From: Leptolyngbya sp. SIO4C1
GTDB taxonomy: Bacteria; Cyanobacteriota; Cyanobacteriia; Phormidesmidales; Phormidesmidaceae
NCBI GenBank assembly: GCA_010671975.1
Contig: JAAHIA010000041.1
Location: forward strand, 1 to 18,032
Direction: 5' to 3'
Length of the DNA stretch: 18,032 nucleotides
Positions 1 to 5,738 of the stretch are shown one piece after another. The notes under the pieces are model-generated. The model was not told the origin of the DNA. It saw only the letters and a list, made by a program, of their open reading frames with translations, and did no database searches. The first letter of the stretch is position 1. Every line of letters starts with the position of its first letter. Position numbers and translations under genes: made by a program.

Positions 1-117
1 CAAGCTGTCGGCGACTGGAAATACATCCGTGCTGCCATAGCTATAGCGCCCGAATAGCCCCAGCCAGCTCAGCGGCTGCCAGTCAAAATTAAACAGGAAC
101 GTGTCGGCAGTAGCCGT
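1..117 (-). pseudogene. Inverted internal segment of the same OprB-like porin
   Basis: The minus strand from about 117 down to 1 is open and reads ...TFLFNFDWQPLSWLGLFGRY followed by SYGSTDVFPVADSL, a typical late beta-hairpin of the OprB porin family. In family members this segment comes just before the AQSVQLGLAFPDL stretch, which is found on the plus strand from ~125. The two pieces therefore belong to one protein but lie in opposite orientation. Either a real inversion split the gene or the sequence end is a chimera; see findings. The right limit is approximate, since the minus frame stays open to 147 but porin-like sequence stops around 103-117. Confidence 0.7.
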
Positions 118-421
118 ATCCAACGGTGAGATTAATGCGCAGTCCGTTCAGCTAGGGTTAGCCTTTCCTGACTTGCTCAAGCCAGGTGCTCTGGCCACGG
201 TCTCTTATCTCAGACCGTTTGATGTGCAAGACGGGCGCGACTTTCTCATCTCGGGGGGCGGCGACGGTGCGGTTCAAGAAGAGTGGGAAATCTCCTACCG
301 CTATCCGCTGACTTCTAGTATTGCCTTAGTGCCTTCCTTCTATTGGATCAGAAATGCCAACAATTTTGGCGATAACCCAGATATCTATGTCTTCAACTTG
401 CAAACTCAGCTATCGTTTTAG
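101..421 (+). CDS. OprB-like outer-membrane porin, C-terminal fragment
   Basis: The last ~100 residues of an outer-membrane beta-barrel porin of the cyanobacterial OprB/SLH type. Seen: alternating beta-strand sequence, the family-like stretch LAFPDLLKPGALATVSYL, GGGDGAVQEEWEISYRYP, and an ending NLQTQLSF with a terminal Phe, typical of outer-membrane barrels. Position 101 (GTG) is only the first start-like codon in the open frame; it is not a real gene start, because the preceding porin residues are encoded on the opposite strand at 1-117. The frame is closed upstream by a stop at 38-40. The true fragment probably begins between 101 and 117. hpxO follows 46 bp downstream with no obvious terminator, so read-through is possible. 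Porin family confident; substrate (sugars, inorganic ions or iron) not determinable. Confidence 0.75.
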   Translation: MSAVAVSNGEINAQSVQLGLAFPDLLKPGALATVSYLRPFDVQDGRDFLISGGGDGAVQEEWEISYRYPLTSSIALVPSFYWIRNANNFGDNPDIYVFNLQTQLSF

Positions 422-438
422 CTTTATCGTTTTAACTT
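411..438. repeat. 14-bp tandem duplication across the porin stop
   Basis: TATCGTTTTAGCTT (411-424) is followed immediately by TATCGTTTTAACTT (425-438), differing at one base. The porin stop codon TAG (419-421) lies in the first copy, so the duplication only adds non-coding sequence. Confidence 0.8.
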
Positions 439-467
439 AAAGAGGTATCCACCTAGCGGACAGGGCT

Positions 468-1631
468 ATGCAAAACCTCAAAGTGATCGTTGTCGGAGCT
501 GGCATGGGCGGTTTAACCACCGCCTTAGCCATGAGACAGGCCGGCTATCAGGTTGAAATTTACGACCGGGTGCGCGAGCTGCGCCCGGCCGGCGCTGGAA
601 TTTCGCTGTGGTCAAACGGTGTTAAGGTACTCAATCGGCTAGGGCTAGGTGACGAAATTGCCCGCATCGGCGGCCCGATGGAGCACATGGCCTATTACAG
701 TAAGACGGGAGAAAAGCTGACGGCCTTTAGCCTGTCGCCTATTGTTGAGCGGGTAGGTCAAGCGCCATACCCAGTCTCTCGCACTGATTTGCAATCCATG
801 CTACTGACGGCTGTCGGGCCAGATCAGGTGCAGCTCAACCAGCGCTGCGTTGCCGTTGAACAGACAGCTGACAGCGCTACCGCCATTTTTGAAAGCGGTC
901 ATCGCGCTACCGGTGATGTGGTGATTGGCGCTGACGGGACGCATTCGATTATTCGCACTGAGGTGCTAGGTCAGCCGGTTGAGCGTCGCTATGTCGGTTA
1001 CGTCAATTGGAACGGGCTAGTGCCAGCCAGCGACGAGCTAGCGGCGCGCAACAGCTGGGATATCTACGTTGGCGATCATCAGCGAGCGTCGCTGATGCCG
1101 GTCGGCGGCGATCGCTTCTATTTCTTCTTTGACGTGCCGCTGCCCAAGGGGACTGAGAATCAGCCAGAGCGCTACCGTGAGGAGCTATCGTCGCACTTTA
1201 GCGGCTGGGCTGCCCCGGTGCAAACGCTGATTCAGCGCCTAGACCCAGCACAGACTAACCGCGTTGAAATTTACGACATTGAGCCGCTGGAGACGCTGGT
1301 CAAGGGTCGCGTGGCGCTAATTGGCGATGCGGCCCACAGCACGGCTCCTGACCTGGGCCAGGGCGGCTGTCAGGCGATGGAAGACGCCTGGACGCTGGCA
1401 AATTTGCTGCTGACGACCAACCTCGGCGTAGCGGATGCCTTAGAGCGCTATCAGGACAGCCGCCGAGAGCGAGTCGCCCAGGTGATTCGCAAAGCGCGCA
1501 AGCGCTCGGATATGACGCATGGCAAAGTGCCTGCAAAGACTCGGCAGTGGTACGCTGAGCTCACTCAAGAAGATGGTACAACCATCATGAATGCTATCTC
1601 TGAGACCATTCTGCTTGGCCCGATGAACTGA
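468..1631 (+). CDS. hpxO: FAD-dependent urate hydroxylase (HpxO-like)
   Basis: Flavoprotein monooxygenase expected to oxidise urate to 5-hydroxyisourate with NADH and O2, the first step of urate breakdown for nitrogen recovery. Seen in 387 residues: N-terminal Rossmann GAGMGG at 10-15, the DG motif GADGTHS at 154-160, the FAD/ribityl motif RVALIGDAAHS at 281-291, and C-terminal KARKRSDMTHGK. From memory the match to Klebsiella HpxO (about 384 residues) is extensive. It includes the GYVNWNGLV block and the QRASLMPV/RFYFFFDVPLP region, where R206 and Y218 match the HpxO urate-site Arg and Tyr. That separates it from generic salicylate hydroxylases. No other purine-degradation gene is in the window. 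ATG at 468 has only a weak ribosome site. It follows the porin end by 46 bp on the same strand. An alternative is a paralogous aromatic-ring monooxygenase. Confidence 0.85.
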   Translation: MQNLKVIVVGAGMGGLTTALAMRQAGYQVEIYDRVRELRPAGAGISLWSNGVKVLNRLGLGDEIARIGGPMEHMAYYSKTGEKLTAFSLSPIVERVGQAPYPVSRTDLQSMLLTAVGPDQVQLNQRCVAVEQTADSATAIFESGHRATGDVVIGADGTHSIIRTEVLGQPVERRYVGYVNWNGLVPASDELAARNSWDIYVGDHQRASLMPVGGDRFYFFFDVPLPKGTENQPERYREELSSHFSGWAAPVQTLIQRLDPAQTNRVEIYDIEPLETLVKGRVALIGDAAHSTAPDLGQGGCQAMEDAWTLANLLLTTNLGVADALERYQDSRRERVAQVIRKARKRSDMTHGKVPAKTRQWYAELTQEDGTTIMNAISETILLGPMN

Positions 1632-1658
1632 TAGCCGCAAAAGCAGCCAAAGCGGGAT

Positions 1659-1684
1659 ACCTTGCCAGAAGCGGCCGGCAGGGT
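1659..1684 (+). terminator. Possible 3' hairpin after hpxO
   Basis: ACCTTGCC (1659-1666) pairs with GGCAGGGT (1677-1684) across a 10-base loop, with one G-U pair, about 28 bases after the hpxO stop. No T-run follows, so intrinsic termination is uncertain; it may instead be an RNA-end stabilising stem. Confidence 0.3.
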
Positions 1685-1730
1685 GTCTTGCGATCGCGCG
1701 GGAATCGCGCCAGAAAACCTTTTGCAGCCA

Positions 1731-1761
1731 TAATAAAACCTCCAGCCAGGGCCGAAGGTTT
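1731..1761 (-). terminator. Rho-independent terminator of the 49-residue gene
   Basis: On the minus strand AAACCTTCGGCC (1761-1750) can pair along its whole length with GGCTGGAGGTTT (1747-1736), two G-U pairs allowed, and is followed by TTTTATTA. It lies 33 bases after the stop codon at 1794, which supports the small gene as a real transcription unit. Confidence 0.8.
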
Positions 1762-1793
1762 CGAGGAGGAGACTGTGACCAGACGGCTAAGGC

Positions 1794-1943
1794 TTACGAA
1801 GCGTCTTTCCAATTTGTATAGGGATCTCCTTCGTAAGGCTGCACCCCAGTGTTGGGATAGGCATCATCATCAGGGCCGAAGATGCGAGCAACGGCTTCAG
1901 AGATATACTTCAATGCTTCATTGAGCCAACCTGAAATCTTCAT
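1794..1943 (-). CDS. Small cyanobacterial-type protein, 49 residues, unknown function
   Basis: Encodes a 49-residue protein that begins MKISGWLNEALKYISEAVAR, an amphipathic helix with Trp6. It continues IFGPDDDAYPNTGVQPYEGD, then PYTNWKDAS. I believe similar short proteins with an IFGP...YP..GVQP core are widespread in cyanobacteria as hypotheticals, but I cannot name a function. Supporting evidence is strong for its size: a GAGGA ribosome site with good spacing before ATG (upstream sequence TTTAGAGGATATAGCTT), an intrinsic terminator 33 bases after the stop, and acid-rich composition typical of a soluble protein. It stands alone on the minus strand between hpxO and the universal stress protein gene. 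The amphipathic helix could bind a membrane or a partner protein (inference). Confidence 0.8.
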   Translation of the reverse strand: MKISGWLNEALKYISEAVARIFGPDDDAYPNTGVQPYEGDPYTNWKDAS

Positions 1944-1950
1944 AAGCTAT

Positions 1951-2024
1951 ATCCTCTAAATCATCCTCTAAATTGACAAACCCCTAAATCGACAGAGACC
2001 TAAACTGGTCGAGACCCAAACTGG
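1951..2024. repeat. Degenerate direct repeats upstream of the 49-residue gene
   Basis: ATCCTCTAAATC (1951-1962) is repeated as ATCCTCTAAATT (1963-1974). Further right GAGACCTAAACTGG (1995-2008) is repeated 16 bases on as GAGACCCAAACTGG (2011-2024). On the minus strand the first pair duplicates the GAGGAT ribosome-site block, so the 5' leader carries two Shine-Dalgarno-like copies. Confidence 0.7.
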
Positions 2025-2074
2025 CAGAGAAGCGGAGACCTGCACTCAAATTAGTCATGTTTCTCCAGCTATAG

Positions 2075-2130
2075 CTTCAGCCATGTCTTCAGCCATCTCT
2101 TCCAGAAATGTCTTCCAGCGATGTCTTCCC
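2075..2130. repeat. 12-13 bp tandem array, four units plus a partial
   Basis: Four consecutive units: CTTCAGCCATGT, CTTCAGCCATCT, CTTCCAGAAATGT, CTTCCAGCGATGT, then CTTCCC. On the minus strand the array lies within a 46-codon open frame (2055-2195) that I do not call a gene; see findings. Confidence 0.8.
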
Positions 2131-2145
2131 CTGCACACAGCTAAC

Positions 2146-2163
2146 TTATGATTTTGATCATAA
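2146..2163. promoter_or_regulatory. Fur-like palindromic operator candidate
   Basis: TTATGAT (2146-2152) and ATCATAA (2157-2163) form a perfect 7-base inverted repeat around four bases in an AT-rich intergenic setting. The shape resembles Fur/PerR-type boxes. It lies ~200 bp upstream of the minus-strand 49-residue gene and ~500 bp upstream of the stress-protein gene. Regulator and target are inference. Confidence 0.35.
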
Positions 2164-2515
2164 TGTCGAGAAAGAACTGCTTGCACAACCGTCATTAATT
2201 CTTTACAGCTAGACTTTTATTGCAGCAAAGCGAAAAGTTTTGCAAGAAATCGCCAAATCCTTGCAAGTCAAAGCTTTCAGTATTTTATTGACCTATCAAC
2301 AGCCGTCAGACCGCAGCTGATTCCCGTAGTTTATTTTTTTCTATGACTAGTTTGAAACTTTTGTTCTAAAAAGTTAATTCTATTGGTCAGCTCTCTTACA
2401 AAAGCAGTCTATTTCTGCTATTGATATGACAGAGGTAGCATTCAAGGGTTAGGCAGCCTAGACAGGTTGCATAGACAAGCTAAGTAGATGACCCCATTTA
2501 TTTCGCAGATACTAA

Positions 2516-2583
2516 GGCCCCCTTCCGTCCCCCGATATTGGGGAATACTTCTGCTCAAAGCCCATGACTGGGGGTTTGGGGGC
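2516..2583. repeat. C/G-block inverted-repeat element, probable MITE-like relic
   Basis: The left side reads GGCCCCCTTCCGTCCCCC then GATATTGGGG; the reverse complement of the right side reads GCCCCCAAACCCCC then AGTCATGGG. Both arms thus have the order C-block, short spacer, C-block, about six bases, G-block. From memory this resembles a dispersed intergenic repeat common in filamentous cyanobacteria. No coding capacity or clear target duplication is seen. Confidence 0.6.
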
Positions 2584-2663
2584 ATTCAGAAGCTAGCAGA
2601 TTTTTTTGTTCGTCTTAATAAATTATTAGGTTCACCTACTTAATAAAGACTGGAGACAGGACC

Positions 2664-3206
2664 ATGTTTCGTAGAATACTGGTGGCCTTAGAGCCTGAAA
2701 ACAGCAGTCGCGCTGTTCTAGACGAGGCGATCGCAATCGCGCTGCCGCTGCAGAGCCAGCTCAATCTGGTCTCAGTGATTTATCCGCTGGAGAGCGGCTA
2801 CCCCAATCCCATGTATTTGAGTATGGACGGCTTCCATACGATCATTCCTACCGAGGCCTACCTCAGCTATACCCAAGACTGGCAAACCACGCAGGTTGAC
2901 CGCCAGCGCTGGCTGCGATCGCAAGCAGCCTATGCTCAGCAGCAGGGGCTCACAGTCGACTACACACAGCCGGTTGGCGATCCGGGCCACTGCCTGTGCG
3001 ACCTGGCTGAGCAGTGGCAGGCCAGCCTGATTGTCATTGGCCGTCGCGGGCGGCTGGGCCTCAGCGAGCTGCTTTTAGGCAGCGTCAGCAACTACGTCAT
3101 GCACCATGCCCCCTGTTCGGTGCTAACGGTGCAGGGACAGGCTAAACCAGCGGGCGTGAAGCAAGCGTCTTCTCTTACCGCTTATTCCTCAACCGGCGCG
3201 AGCTGA
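2664..3206 (+). CDS. Universal stress protein (UspA family), ATP-binding type
   Basis: A single Usp domain in 180 residues. It opens FRRILVALEPENSSRAVLDEA, the first strand with the family Asp replaced by Glu, and carries the nucleotide-binding signature G126-x2-G129-x9-G139-S140 (GRRGRLGLSELLLGS) followed by HAPCSVLTV. That signature marks the ATP-binding branch of the family. Length is above the usual ~140-150 because of an insert around residues 44-75 and a low-complexity tail after ~157. A GGAG ribosome site lies 8 bases before ATG. The last 25 bases overlap the 3' end of the convergent RCK channel gene (3182-3206). Usp domains are often tied to ion transport and stress responses, so the pairing is suggestive only. 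Confidence 0.88.
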   Translation: MFRRILVALEPENSSRAVLDEAIAIALPLQSQLNLVSVIYPLESGYPNPMYLSMDGFHTIIPTEAYLSYTQDWQTTQVDRQRWLRSQAAYAQQQGLTVDYTQPVGDPGHCLCDLAEQWQASLIVIGRRGRLGLSELLLGSVSNYVMHHAPCSVLTVQGQAKPAGVKQASSLTAYSSTGAS

Positions 3207-5296
3207 ATCGGCAGCTGACGACTCAGCGCCTGCATTAGCCGATAGGCCTGATAGTCGTAGAGCAAAATTTCCATCGTACCCGGCAGCTGCTCCATAAAGG
3301 CGCGACACTGGGAGAGGCTGAGCCCCGACAGCTGCGACAGCAGGTTGCCGGCCTCTAGCAGCATTTCGTTGTTCATCGGCGTCTTGGCCTCTAGCCGCCA
3401 GCGGCGCGGGGGCGTCATATCGCCGCGCTCGATGCGTCGCAGCCCGTTGATAGAAGAGAGCATATAGAGCCGATCGCCGCTGCTGAGCCGCAGCTCGTCA
3501 GCCGGCATTAGCAGATCTTCCCAGTCGCCAGCCAGCCCGCGCGTCTGCAGCAAAATCGGCACGACGCCGTAGCCGTAAGAGACTTCTGCCAGCAGCCGAT
3601 CGCTGAGCGTATCGCCAGCTTCAAGCTGATATTCTGCCACTAAGATCGTCTGCTCGTTCAGTCGAAACAGACTTAAGATATTTTCACCAAAGGCGGCTCC
3701 AGCAAACGCTTCGGCCGAGAGCGCATAAACTGAGAAGGCTTTGGCCTGCGGCATTAGCGCAGCTAGATTGTCGCTGAAGGTCTGGTTGAGCGTGCGCACC
3801 ACCGGCGAGAAGACGCGGTCGGCCATGGTCTCTGAAGCTACCAGAGCAATCTCTAGGTTGAGCATCGTGTCGTCAGTGACCGCGATGACGCTCTTGGCCG
3901 TCGCCAGATTGGCGGCTCGAAACTCCTGCAGCCGATCGCCAATCAGCAGCGGCACCTGCCCAACCAGCTCCGGGTACTGGAGCTGATGCGTCACAGCCAC
4001 CAGCGGCTGCTTTAGCTCTTTGAGAATCTGGGTGACGCGATTGCCGACGCGCCCAAGGCCAACCACAATCACGTGATTTTTTTTCGGCAGCCGAGGACGA
4101 CGGCGCAAAAACTCAAACCGCGAGCTGAGCAGCTTGTCGGCTAGCAGGCCAAAGACGCCAATCACCACCAGCAGGCTTGTGAGCGAAATTAGCAAGCAGA
4201 CCAGCAGCACCCAGCTCGGCACTAGGCTAACGCCAAATCCGCCAAATACGTCACCATAGCCGCCCAGCAGCAAAATCGCCCCCAGCGAGATCGCTTTGGG
4301 CCAGCTCAAAGTGGGCACCGAATATTTCAGCAGCAGCGTGCCTAGCACCCACAGCGCCAGCCCGGTCGAAAACGCGATCGCAGCCACCCGTCGCAGCGAC
4401 TGCTGTGTCTCTTGCTGCCAAAAGCTCAGCAGTTGCCGCCGCCAGTCGCCGCTGAGCAAGTCTTCAACCCAGCTGCCCATCTTGCGCACCAGCTTAGTCT
4501 TGCGCCTTTTGTGCGGCAGGCTGTCAGCGTGGCGCTCGACTTCGATGTAGGCAATCTGGTCGCCAGCGTGGACGCGCACGTGCGGCTGCCAGCGATGAAA
4601 GACAGACGACGCTGTGGTTGCCCAGCCTATCGGCTGTCGAGGCAGCCGCTGCGGCTTGAGGTTGAGCAGGCGACAGTGCCGCCGATGCAGCCGATGCACC
4701 GGAAAGTTGTCGTAGTGCGCATCGCCCGCTGCCACGGCTCGCTCGCTCACCCGAAACTGATAGGGACCAATCTTAAAGACGCTGAGAATGCCGTCCCCTA
4801 ACCCCGCGAGCGCAAAGGTCATCGCCGGTAGCTCGGTCGCATCTAAGGCCACAAACCGCCCCAGCTGCTTACTCAGCAGCGCATTGAGGCTGTGGCGAGA
4901 GGAGCGCAGCACAATGTGCACGGCCGGATTGAGCCGTCTGGCTGCGATCGCAGTTTCCACATTGGTGCTCTCATCGCTGGTGACAATCAAAATTGCCCGG
5001 CAGCGATCAATACCGGCCTGCTTCAGGATGTGGTCGCGGCGACAGTCGCCCACGATAGGCGGCTCTACTAGCAGCGACGGCAGGTCATCGATCTCCCAGC
5101 TGGTTGGCGGCTGCTGATCGATAGCCGTGATGTGCACCTGAAACGGGTCGTAGCTAAACTTATTGAGATTGATGATGCTCTGCTGACCAAGGCTGCCCAA
5201 GCCGCAAATAATAAAGTGATCCTGCGCTAGATCAGGGTCAACGTAAGCACCTGGAATATAGGTATTCGGGCTCTTTCTAACGGCAGACTCTGGCAT
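3182..5296 (-). CDS. RCK/TrkA-N protein with internal 2-TM potassium-channel-like pore
   Basis: Likely a ligand-gated cation channel or K+ transport protein of the inner membrane. Numbering is from the TTG at 5311 (709 residues). Domains: first Rossmann RCK_N with HFIICGLGSLG at 32-42 and an RCK_C-like part to ~256; TM helix ~308-329; a pore-loop-like stretch SLGAILLLGGYGDVFGG (342-358); TM helix ~363-390; second RCK_N with HVIVVGLGRVG at 413-423; RCK_C-like part to ~620; and an ~90-residue C-terminal extension. GGYGD at 350-354 resembles the K+ filter TVGYGD, but the preceding Thr is replaced by Leu. Pore between two RCK modules is unlike MthK, which starts with its pore. No good ribosome site precedes either start; I chose ATG at 5296 (704 residues), with TTG at 5311 as the alternative. 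It converges on the stress-protein gene with a 25-bp overlap. Confidence 0.85.
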   Translation of the reverse strand: MPESAVRKSPNTYIPGAYVDPDLAQDHFIICGLGSLGQQSIINLNKFSYDPFQVHITAIDQQPPTSWEIDDLPSLLVEPPIVGDCRRDHILKQAGIDRCRAILIVTSDESTNVETAIAARRLNPAVHIVLRSSRHSLNALLSKQLGRFVALDATELPAMTFALAGLGDGILSVFKIGPYQFRVSERAVAAGDAHYDNFPVHRLHRRHCRLLNLKPQRLPRQPIGWATTASSVFHRWQPHVRVHAGDQIAYIEVERHADSLPHKRRKTKLVRKMGSWVEDLLSGDWRRQLLSFWQQETQQSLRRVAAIAFSTGLALWVLGTLLLKYSVPTLSWPKAISLGAILLLGGYGDVFGGFGVSLVPSWVLLVCLLISLTSLLVVIGVFGLLADKLLSSRFEFLRRRPRLPKKNHVIVVGLGRVGNRVTQILKELKQPLVAVTHQLQYPELVGQVPLLIGDRLQEFRAANLATAKSVIAVTDDTMLNLEIALVASETMADRVFSPVVRTLNQTFSDNLAALMPQAKAFSVYALSAEAFAGAAFGENILSLFRLNEQTILVAEYQLEAGDTLSDRLLAEVSYGYGVVPILLQTRGLAGDWEDLLMPADELRLSSGDRLYMLSSINGLRRIERGDMTPPRRWRLEAKTPMNNEMLLEAGNLLSQLSGLSLSQCRAFMEQLPGTMEILLYDYQAYRLMQALSRQLPIQLAPVEE

Positions 5297-5363
5297 GGGC
5301 AACAGCAGCAAAGGGTGTGCTTATTCTAGGTGATAGCCTCAGCCAAATCGTGACGGCCAGCAG

Positions 5364-5579
5364 CTAGATACCGTCTTCAGGAAAGACCCACTTGGGCGGT
5401 TCGCTCGCGCGCGCCGCGATCTTTCTACGCACGGCTTCGTCAGCCATTTCTAGCATTTTGTCTAGAGAGGTCTCTTGAATGAACTTGGAAGCCTCCTCCT
5501 GATATTCCTGATTGGGGCATTCATCGCCAAGAATGCAGCCGTTGACGCAGGCTTCGGCACAGTTAATGTCAGCTGTCAT
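5364..5579 (-). CDS. Small cysteine-rich cyanobacterial-type protein, unknown function
   Basis: 71 residues. The N-terminus carries four cysteines spaced C7-x3-C11-x3-C15-x5-C21 (CAEACVNGCILGDEC). A predicted helical middle follows (EEASKFIQETSLDKMLEMAD), ending in PPKWVFPEDG. The Cys spacing suggests metal or Fe-S binding (inference). I recall similar short hypotheticals in cyanobacteria but no assigned role. ATG at 5579 has no clear Shine-Dalgarno. It lies 52 bp from the RCK channel gene start on the same strand, so the two could share a promoter in the 5580-5738 interval, divergent from ribD. Confidence 0.75.
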   Translation of the reverse strand: MTADINCAEACVNGCILGDECPNQEYQEEASKFIQETSLDKMLEMADEAVRRKIAARASEPPKWVFPEDGI

Positions 5580-5738
5580 CGATTTAGTTTGATAAACGTC
5601 ACCATGTAGTCAAAATTTTAAAGGATTTTATTCCGTCGATCGGGATCGGGCATCACGACTCGTCGGCAGGAAACCTGCACCTTGCCAATTTTCGATATCC
5701 TATCTCTGGTCTATCTGACCGATTTGCTTTTCCTTCAC

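Larger units (their letters stand above)
1944..2663. other. Long intergenic region (720 bp)
   Basis: No convincing gene. From left to right it holds degenerate direct repeats (1951-2024), a 12-13 bp tandem array (2075-2130), a Fur-like palindrome (2146-2163), AT-rich DNA with poly-T tracts (2200-2450), and an inverted-repeat element relic (2516-2583). The promoters of the minus-strand 49-residue gene and of the plus-strand stress-protein gene must both lie here. I cannot place either -10/-35 pair with confidence. Confidence 0.7.

Noticed and set aside
1688..1924. 78-residue plus-strand frame
   Set aside because: It is antisense to the better supported 49-residue gene and its terminator, and is Arg-rich as expected of a shadow frame.
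2055..2195. 46-codon minus-strand frame as a gene
   Set aside because: No convincing ribosome site, crosses a tandem array and a palindrome, and no family recognised; kept only as an observation.
2488..2643. 51-codon plus-strand frame before the stress-protein gene
   Set aside because: It lies over the inverted-repeat relic, has no ribosome site and its composition follows the repeat, so it is probably not a gene.
4412..4801. 129-residue plus-strand frame antisense to the RCK channel gene
   Set aside because: No family features, and it lies entirely opposite a well supported coding region.
5580..5738. FMN riboswitch before ribD
   Set aside because: I looked for the conserved RFN-element blocks and found none; only a small GCAGG-AAA-CCTGC hairpin is present.
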